A DNA stretch of 5,987 bases. It comes from Gammaproteobacteria bacterium. Lineage in GTDB: Bacteria; Pseudomonadota; Gammaproteobacteria; Steroidobacterales; JACDCP01. A model generated the notes under the pieces. That model searched no databases, was not told the DNA's origin, and saw only the letters and a list, made by a program, of their open reading frames with translations. Position 1 is the first letter of the stretch, and each line of letters opens with the position of its first letter. Positions 1 to 3,839 of this stretch are shown piece after piece. A program made the translations under genes and the position numbers. The stretch is taken from positions 3,355-9,341 of the forward strand of contig JACDCP010000114.1 of the NCBI GenBank assembly GCA_013817465.1, read 5' to 3'.

Positions 1-86
1 GTGCCGATCTCCGTGCAGCGTAAATCAATGAACTGCCATTATCGCCGATCAAGCGAATAAATCAGAGTTTCCTTAGATATTCCTCG

Positions 87-96
87 GCTCGCGAGC
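87..96. promoter_or_regulatory. short perfect palindrome upstream of ahpD (possible operator)
   Basis: GCTCGCGAGC reads the same on both strands. With one mismatched pair either side it extends to a 16-nt near-palindrome at 84-99. It lies about 50 bp before the ahpD start, where an operator or a small leader hairpin could sit. No OxyR-type ATAG/CTAT spacing is visible and I could not place a convincing -35/-10 pair near it. In GC-rich DNA a 10-nt palindrome can arise by chance, so this is only a candidate. Confidence 0.2.
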
Positions 97-134
97 AGAA
101 AATCAGGAATGTCCCCATTTCCCCGATTCGTGAT

Positions 135-140
135 GAGGAG
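135..140 (+). promoter_or_regulatory. ribosome binding site of ahpD
   Basis: GAGGAG lies 7 nt before the ATG at 148. It decides the start: the in-frame ATG at 109 has an AGGA directly abutting it (too close) and would add 13 residues that do not look like AhpD. Confidence 0.75.
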
Positions 141-147
141 TCATGCA

Positions 148-711
148 ATGACTATCGAAGACATCAAGGCCCGCATTCCTGATTATGCGAAGGATCTGAA
201 GCTCAACCTGTCCAGCGTCCTGACGACGCAGGGCGCGCCTGGCCTCAATGAAAGCCAGATTCTCGCCACTGCGGTGGCGTCGGCGCACGCCGCGCGCAAC
301 CCGGCGTTCGCGCGCGAGATCGAAGCGCTGGCGGCAGGAACGCTCGATGACGAGACGCTGACGGCCGCGCGCAGCGCAGCCGCCATCATGGCCATGAACA
401 ACATTTACTACCGGTTTACGCATCTCGTCGGCGACGAGGAGTACCGGACTCTGCCGGCGCGGCTGCGCATGAACGTGATCGCAAAGCCGGCGGGCGAAAA
501 GACCGACTTCGAGCTCTACTCGCTCGCGGTCTCGGCCATTAACGGTTGCGGCATGTGCATGGCCTCCCATGAGCAGGTGCTGCGTAAGTCAGGCATCGGC
601 CGCGAGGCGATCCAGAGCGTCGCAAGAATCGCCTCGGTTGTCCACGCTGTCGCCGTGGTGCTGGAGCACGCGCAGGCAGTGACTCAGGCAAGGACAGCCG
701 AGGCGGCCTGA
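148..711 (+). CDS. ahpD: AhpD-type alkyl hydroperoxide reductase / carboxymuconolactone decarboxylase-family protein
   Basis: This 187-residue protein has the length and layout of AhpD, an all-helical thiol-dependent peroxidase. In Mycobacterium AhpD also passes electrons to the peroxiredoxin AhpC. The active site is complete: C134-G-M-C137 with H141 (CxxCxxxH) and E122 twelve residues before the first cysteine, the spacing of the Glu/Cys/Cys/His relay in the M. tuberculosis enzyme. The mycobacterial His between the two cysteines is Met136 here, which I believe is common in proteobacterial members. The surrounding LAVSAINGCGMC stretch is typical of the family. No signal peptide is seen, so it should be cytoplasmic. 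The ATG is set by GAGGAG seven bases upstream. AhpD genes often follow ahpC, but the 147 bp upstream shows no recognisable ahpC end, so the partner is either further left or elsewhere. The family call is firm; the physiological partner is unknown. Confidence 0.93.
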   Translation: MTIEDIKARIPDYAKDLKLNLSSVLTTQGAPGLNESQILATAVASAHAARNPAFAREIEALAAGTLDDETLTAARSAAAIMAMNNIYYRFTHLVGDEEYRTLPARLRMNVIAKPAGEKTDFELYSLAVSAINGCGMCMASHEQVLRKSGIGREAIQSVARIASVVHAVAVVLEHAQAVTQARTAEAA

Positions 712-737
712 ACGGCCCCGAGACCGCCTGAGCGGCC
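706..737 (+). repeat. two 12-bp GC-rich near-repeats at a 20-bp period after ahpD
   Basis: GCCTGAACGGCC (706-717, spanning the ahpD stop) recurs as GCCTGAGCGGCC (726-737), 11 of 12 identical and exactly 20 bp apart. The stretch can also fold: GGCGG at 702-706 can pair with CCGCC at 724-728, and GCGG at 732-735 with CCGC at 741-744. No T-run follows, so it is a poor intrinsic terminator. It may be a weak transcript-end structure, a protein-binding site or a chance duplication. Confidence 0.3.
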
Positions 738-840
738 AATCCGCCGCCCCGAAGAACAGAGGGACTCGGCCATCTGGTCGACCTTATTTCTCCCGGCACT
801 GGTGGAGAGCCGGCCAAGCGAGGCCCTCAAACCGGCACGA

Positions 841-846
841 TATAAT
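841..846 (+). promoter_or_regulatory. consensus -10 box (TATAAT) of a probably leaderless Nudix transcript
   Basis: A perfect TATAAT ends 7 nt before the ATG at 854, so sigma-70 initiation at the usual distance would start at about 853-854, on the start codon itself. No Shine-Dalgarno sequence lies between the box and the ATG (CGCCTTC). The -35 position (about 818-823, GCGAGG) does not resemble TTGACA and there is no TGn extension, so the promoter may be weak or activator-dependent. The AT-rich hexamer stands out from its GC-rich surroundings. Confidence 0.6.
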
Positions 847-853
847 CGCCTTC

Positions 854-1306
854 ATGCGCGACTCAGGAAAACGGCTGTCCGCTGGCGTCGTAGTGCTCCG
901 CGATACGCCGCGAGGCATGCGTTTTCTCCTGCTGCGTGCCTTCAATCACTGGGATTTTCCCAAGGGGCTCGTCGAGCAGGGCGAAACGCCCATGCAGGCC
1001 GCGATCCGCGAGGTCGTCGAGGAAACCACGCTCACCGATCTCGACTTCGCATGGGGCAAGGCGTTTATCGAAACCGGCCCTTACAGCCGTGGCAAGACCG
1101 CGCGCTACTACCTCGCGCGCACCGAAAGCGAAACCATCGATCTGCCGCCGAACCCGCTCACGGGCCGTTCCGAGCACGTTGAGTATCGCTGGACAGACTA
1201 CCGTAGCGCGCGGCGGCTCGCTTCCCCGCGCCTGAAACCGGTCGTCGACTGGGCCGCTGGTTTGATCGAGTCCAAAGAGGTGGCGACAGAGGTGCCCGGC
1301 ACCTAG
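854..1306 (+). CDS. Nudix hydrolase, diadenosine-tetraphosphatase-like
   Basis: This 150-residue protein is a single Nudix domain. The box runs from G38 to L60: G38, E44, then R52-E53-V-V-E56-E57, giving the Mg-binding REUXEE core with the correct internal spacing. The preceding WDFPKG motif (33-38) is typical of Nudix enzymes acting on dinucleoside polyphosphates (Ap4A type) or related nucleotides, so hydrolysis of a nucleoside-diphosphate-linked substrate in the cytoplasm is expected. The substrate cannot be read from the sequence. The Gly that normally precedes the last hydrophobic residue of the box is Thr59. The start is the ATG just after TATAAT, and no ribosome binding site is present. 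The gene converges on the dehydrogenase gene, and the last residues (EVPGT) are encoded by a palindrome shared with the gene end. It is unlikely to be co-transcribed from its own promoter with ahpD, which lies 142 bp upstream, though read-through is possible. Confidence 0.9.
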   Translation: MRDSGKRLSAGVVVLRDTPRGMRFLLLRAFNHWDFPKGLVEQGETPMQAAIREVVEETTLTDLDFAWGKAFIETGPYSRGKTARYYLARTESETIDLPPNPLTGRSEHVEYRWTDYRSARRLASPRLKPVVDWAAGLIESKEVATEVPGT

Positions 1307-1326
1307 TCAGTTTCCGGCACCTGGTC
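1290..1326. repeat. palindrome and direct repeat across the convergent gene ends; possible bidirectional terminator
   Basis: AGGTGCC (1290-1296) and GGCACCT (1298-1304) form a 15-nt inverted repeat around one central C. GGCACCT recurs at 1316-1322, inside CCGGCACCT-A/G-GTC copies that match 12 of 13 bases and are 18 bp apart (1296-1308, 1314-1326). In RNA the first arm can pair with either downstream arm. The element covers the last codons of both convergent genes. It could end transcription on both strands, although only a short T-run (1311-1313) is present, or it could be a REP-like palindrome that has settled at a gene junction. Confidence 0.45.
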
Positions 1327-2274
1327 TATGCGCCCGCGGCGGCCGCCGGCGAGAAAATCCGCCACGTTTGTCACGACTTCGTCGAGGGCGCGCTGGCGGG
1401 CCTCGCGTGCTGCCCAGGCGATGTGCGGCGTGACGATCAGATTCGGAATGTCGCCTGCAAGCAGCGGGTTGCCGTCGACCGGCGGTTCCCGACTCAATAC
1501 GTCGATGCCTGCGCCGCCGATCTCGTGCGCGCGTAACGCTTGCGCCAGGGCCTGCTCGTCGATCAGTGCGCCGCGCGCCGTGTTGATGAGCAGCGCATTG
1601 CGGCGCATACGGTCGAGCTCGGCGCCGCCGATGAGCCGCATCGTGTCCGGCGTCAACGGGCAGTGCAGGCTGAGAACGTCTGCGCGCTCGAGCAATTCAT
1701 CGAACGCCAGCCGCCCATCGCGCGGCGCTTTTCCGCGATGCTCCGCCACGAGCACTTCGAGTCCGAAGGCCGGTGCCGCGCGAGCGACGCCGCGCCCCAG
1801 CTCGCCGAAGCCGACGATGCCGAGAGTCTTGCCCTTCAGCTCGCGAATGGGATAGTCGAGCAGGCAGAACTGCGGGCTCTCGCGCCACGCGCCGTCCCGC
1901 AGCAGCCGCTGATACGCCGCAAGATGATGCGTCAGGGCAAGTATCAACGCATAGACGTGCTGCACGACCGAGGCCGTGCAATAACCGCGGATATTGCAGA
2001 CGGCGATACTGCGTGCTCGCGCCGCGTCCAAATCGATGTTGTTCGTGCCGGTTGCGACGAGCGCCACCAGCTTGAGATGCGGCGCGGCCGCGATCGCAGC
2101 GGCATCGATGCGGATCTTGTTCGTGATGACCACCTCGGCGCCGGCCAGGCGCTCCGGCAGGTCTCGCGAATGCGTCACATCGAACAGTTCGATTCCCGGC
2201 AGGGTGGCGTTGAGCGCCGCGACGTCGAGATCGTCGCGGCTCACGGTGGCGAAATCGAGGAACACGGCTCTCAT
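1303..2274 (-). CDS. D-2-hydroxyacid dehydrogenase (glycerate dehydrogenase / hydroxypyruvate reductase type)
   Basis: This 323-residue NAD(P)-dependent cytoplasmic oxidoreductase has the usual length of the family. It starts with a split substrate-binding domain. The central Rossmann domain carries G155-F-G157-E-L-G160, with E178 at the end of the second strand, an acidic residue that usually favours NAD. The catalytic set is complete: R234 in NTARG, E263 in SREPP and H284 in VTPHIAWA. The Trp just after the catalytic His-Ile-Ala (W287) and the SLHCPLTPDT stretch (202-211) are typical of the HprA/glycerate dehydrogenase branch, which reduces hydroxypyruvate or glyoxylate to D-glycerate or glycolate. 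The exact 2-oxoacid is an inference. No good Shine-Dalgarno precedes the ATG at 2274; a TGTAAT box on this strand lies 19 nt upstream. The gene stands alone on the minus strand. Its stop shares CTAG with the Nudix stop. Confidence 0.92.
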   Translation of the reverse strand: MRAVFLDFATVSRDDLDVAALNATLPGIELFDVTHSRDLPERLAGAEVVITNKIRIDAAAIAAAPHLKLVALVATGTNNIDLDAARARSIAVCNIRGYCTASVVQHVYALILALTHHLAAYQRLLRDGAWRESPQFCLLDYPIRELKGKTLGIVGFGELGRGVARAAPAFGLEVLVAEHRGKAPRDGRLAFDELLERADVLSLHCPLTPDTMRLIGGAELDRMRRNALLINTARGALIDEQALAQALRAHEIGGAGIDVLSREPPVDGNPLLAGDIPNLIVTPHIAWAAREARQRALDEVVTNVADFLAGGRRGRIDQVPETD

Positions 2275-2293
2275 CAGAATCAGTCGGGATCGG

Positions 2294-2299
2294 ATTACA
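2294..2299 (-). promoter_or_regulatory. candidate -10 box for the dehydrogenase gene
   Basis: Read on the minus strand this is TGTAAT, five of six matches to TATAAT. It lies 19 nt before the ATG at 2274, which would give a leader of roughly a dozen bases without a Shine-Dalgarno sequence. No TTG-type -35 is seen at 17-18 bp. The surrounding AT-rich stretch (2294-2318) fits a promoter in otherwise GC-rich DNA, but the call is weak. Confidence 0.3.
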
Positions 2300-2316
2300 T
2301 CGAAAAATATCGCGAA

Positions 2317-2346
2317 TTGCCTCAGTTCCGGTAACCTCAGTGTAAA
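2317..2346 (+). promoter_or_regulatory. candidate promoter of the three-gene operon, with a direct repeat in the spacer
   Basis: TTGCCT (2317-2322) and TGTAAA (2341-2346) match the -35 and -10 consensus at four of six positions each, with an 18-bp spacer. The heptamer CCTCAGT occurs twice, at 2320-2326 and 2335-2341, 15 bp apart, touching both boxes. That could be a pair of half-sites for a regulator. Initiation here would give a leader of about 90 nt before the ATG at 2442. The call rests on weak matches only. Confidence 0.25.
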
Positions 2347-2441
2347 TGCAGTCCGATCGCGATTGAATCAAATCCAGGGGCTTGCCAAATCAGGGCTCCG
2401 GTCGGACGATCAGCGAATCTGACCTTGAACCGGAATATCGC

Positions 2442-3110
2442 ATGGCCGAGGCGCGCTCAATTCCTTTCGCAGGCTACCGGGAGATCGATGTCGACGAGAT
2501 GCGACGGCGCGCTCGGGATTTCCGCGAGGCCATGGAACGGCGGCGCACGGTGCGCGATTTTTCGGATCGGTCGGTGCCGCGCGACATCATCGAAGACTGC
2601 CTGCGCACGGCCGCGACGGCGCCGAGCGGGGCAAACATGCAGCCGTGGCGGTTTGTCGTCATCAGCGATCCGCAGATCAAGCATCGCATCCGTGTTGCCG
2701 CAGAGGAGGAAGAGAGGCACTTCTACCAGCACCGCGCTTCGCAGGAGTGGCTCGAAGCTCTCGCACCGCTCGGCACCGACGAGCACAAGCCGTTCCTTGA
2801 GACCGCGCCGTATCTGATCGCCGTTTTCGAGCAGCGCTACGGGCATCTGCCGGACGGCCGGAAGCTCAAGCACTATTACCCGAACGAATCGGTCGGACTC
2901 GCGACCGGCGTGCTCCTGACGGCCATCCATCTTGCGGGCCTCGTGGCCCTGACGCACACGCCGAGCCCCATGAAGTTCCTCAACGGGATCCTCGGCCGGC
3001 CGAAGCACGAGCGGCCCTTTCTCTTGCTGGTGGTCGGGTATCCGGCCGCTGATGCGCAGGTGCCGGACATTCAACGCAAGGATTTTCAAGAGCTCGTCAG
3101 CTTTGTCTGA
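2442..3110 (+). CDS. nitroreductase-fold flavoprotein, iodotyrosine-deiodinase-like
   Basis: This 222-residue FMN protein of the nitroreductase fold resembles iodotyrosine deiodinase (IYD) along its whole length. From Met1 at 2442, RRRTVR (33-38) and PSGANMQPW (61-69) are the FMN-binding segments. A stretch of four glutamates leads to E91, with Y95 four residues on, and K116 lies in K-P-F-L-E-T-A-P. These align with the Glu, Tyr and Lys with which animal IYD grips the zwitterion of a halotyrosine. THTP (171-174) matches the Thr-rich loop next to flavin N5, and LGRPKHE and VGYP close the fold as in IYD. Reductive dehalogenation of halotyrosines, or another aromatic amino acid-like substrate, is therefore likely; the natural bacterial substrate is uncertain. 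No membrane anchor or signal is seen. I chose ATG 2442 because IYD-like similarity begins there. An in-frame TTG at 2382 would add 20 unrelated residues. The stop is followed 9 bp later by the next gene. Confidence 0.88.
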   Translation: MAEARSIPFAGYREIDVDEMRRRARDFREAMERRRTVRDFSDRSVPRDIIEDCLRTAATAPSGANMQPWRFVVISDPQIKHRIRVAAEEEERHFYQHRASQEWLEALAPLGTDEHKPFLETAPYLIAVFEQRYGHLPDGRKLKHYYPNESVGLATGVLLTAIHLAGLVALTHTPSPMKFLNGILGRPKHERPFLLLVVGYPAADAQVPDIQRKDFQELVSFV

Positions 3111-3112
3111 GG
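3109..3112 (+). promoter_or_regulatory. ribosome binding site of the isoaspartate methyltransferase, overlapping the upstream stop
   Basis: GAGG begins inside the TGA stop of the IYD-like gene (3108-3110) and ends 7 nt before the ATG at 3120. A ribosome ending the first gene would sit on the initiation site of the second, so the two are probably translationally coupled and co-transcribed. Confidence 0.6.
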
Positions 3113-3119
3113 CATCGAC

Positions 3120-3839
3120 ATGCGATACTTGATCCTGCTTTTTCTGCTGGCCGGTCCGCTCGTCGCGGCCGAAGATCGCTTCCTCGCCGAGCGCGAGGCC
3201 CTGGTCGGGGAAATCGAGGCCGACGTGCGCGCGACGCGCAGTTATCTCGACACCGAGACACTGGACGCGGCGGTGCTCGAGGCGATGCGCAGCGTGCCGC
3301 GCCATCGTTTCGTGCCGGACGACGAGGTCGAGCACGCTTACGAGAATCGCCCGCTGCCGATCGGCCACGGCCAGACGATCTCCCAGCCTTACATCGTCGC
3401 CATCATGACGGACCTGCTGGAGCCCGCGCCGGAGCATAAGGTGCTGGAAGTCGGCACCGGCTCCGGCTATCAGGCTGCAGTGCTCGCCGAAATCGTCGAG
3501 TCGGTGCACAGCATCGAGATCATCGAGCCGCTCGGCGAGAGCGCGCGCCGGCGTTTGGAAAAGCTCGGCCATGACAACGTGCAGGTGCGCGTCGGCGACG
3601 GCTATTACGGCTGGCCGGAAGGCGCGCCGTATGACGGCATCGTCGTCACCGCGGTCGCCAGCCACGTGCCGCCGCCGTTGCTCCAGCAGCTCAAACCGGG
3701 CGGGCGCATGATCATTCCCGTCGGCAGCCGGTTTCTGACCCAGCAGCTCGTGCTCGTCGAGAAGGCTGCCGACGGCACCGTGACCACACAACAGATCCTG
3801 CCGGTGCGCTTCGTCCCGCTGACCGGCGGGCATGATTGA
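3120..3839 (+). CDS. pcm: protein-L-isoaspartate O-methyltransferase with a signal peptide
   Basis: This 239-residue enzyme of the PIMT family transfers methyl from S-adenosylmethionine to L-isoaspartyl residues and so starts repair of damaged proteins. The whole family core is present: PIGHGQTISQPYIVA (80-94), with S88 in the TIS motif near the substrate; SAM motif I VLEVGTGSGYQAAVLA (108-123), with G112, G114 and G116; an acidic strand end near E133-E136; LKPGGRMIIPVG (191-202); and the closing VRFVPLTG (229-236). The unusual part is the N-terminus. Met-Arg is followed by a Leu/Ile-rich core and a V15-A16-A17 cleavage-type site, so about 222 residues would be exported to the periplasm. The usual Pcm is cytoplasmic. 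The start is supported by GAGG seven bases upstream, and the next in-frame region lacks an equally good start. The gene overlaps the next one by 8 nt. The family call is firm; export is a strong inference. Confidence 0.93.
   Translation: MRYLILLFLLAGPLVAAEDRFLAEREALVGEIEADVRATRSYLDTETLDAAVLEAMRSVPRHRFVPDDEVEHAYENRPLPIGHGQTISQPYIVAIMTDLLEPAPEHKVLEVGTGSGYQAAVLAEIVESVHSIEIIEPLGESARRRLEKLGHDNVQVRVGDGYYGWPEGAPYDGIVVTAVASHVPPPLLQQLKPGGRMIIPVGSRFLTQQLVLVEKAADGTVTTQQILPVRFVPLTGGHD

Noticed and set aside
1..60. Short frame from GTG at 1 to TAA at 58-60 as the end of an upstream gene
   Set aside because: The 19-residue peptide shows no recognisable C-terminus and other frames also stop early, so it cannot be told from non-coding sequence.
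109..147. Upstream ATG for ahpD at 109
   Set aside because: The AGGA abutting it is too close to act. The GAGGAG before 148 is ideally placed, and the extra 13 residues are not AhpD-like.
802..1182. Open frame overlapping the start of the Nudix gene
   Set aside because: It is a different frame over the same DNA. The Nudix frame carries the conserved box, while this one is Arg/His-rich without motifs.
1540..2334. 264-codon open frame on the plus strand
   Set aside because: It is antisense to the dehydrogenase, whose catalytic residues are all intact, and shows no family signature.
2382..2441. TTG start for the IYD-like gene
   Set aside because: Similarity to the family begins at the ATG at 2442. 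The upstream extension is unrelated and its purine run sits only a base or two from the TTG.
2306..2441. AATATCGC present at 2306-2313 and 2434-2441 as a regulatory repeat
   Set aside because: An isolated 8-mer match with no symmetry or shared flanks is expected by chance at this distance.
2457..3833. 458-codon open frame on the minus strand
   Set aside because: It runs antisense across two recognised genes (IYD-like and pcm), has a His/Asp/Arg-rich composition and no recognisable motif.
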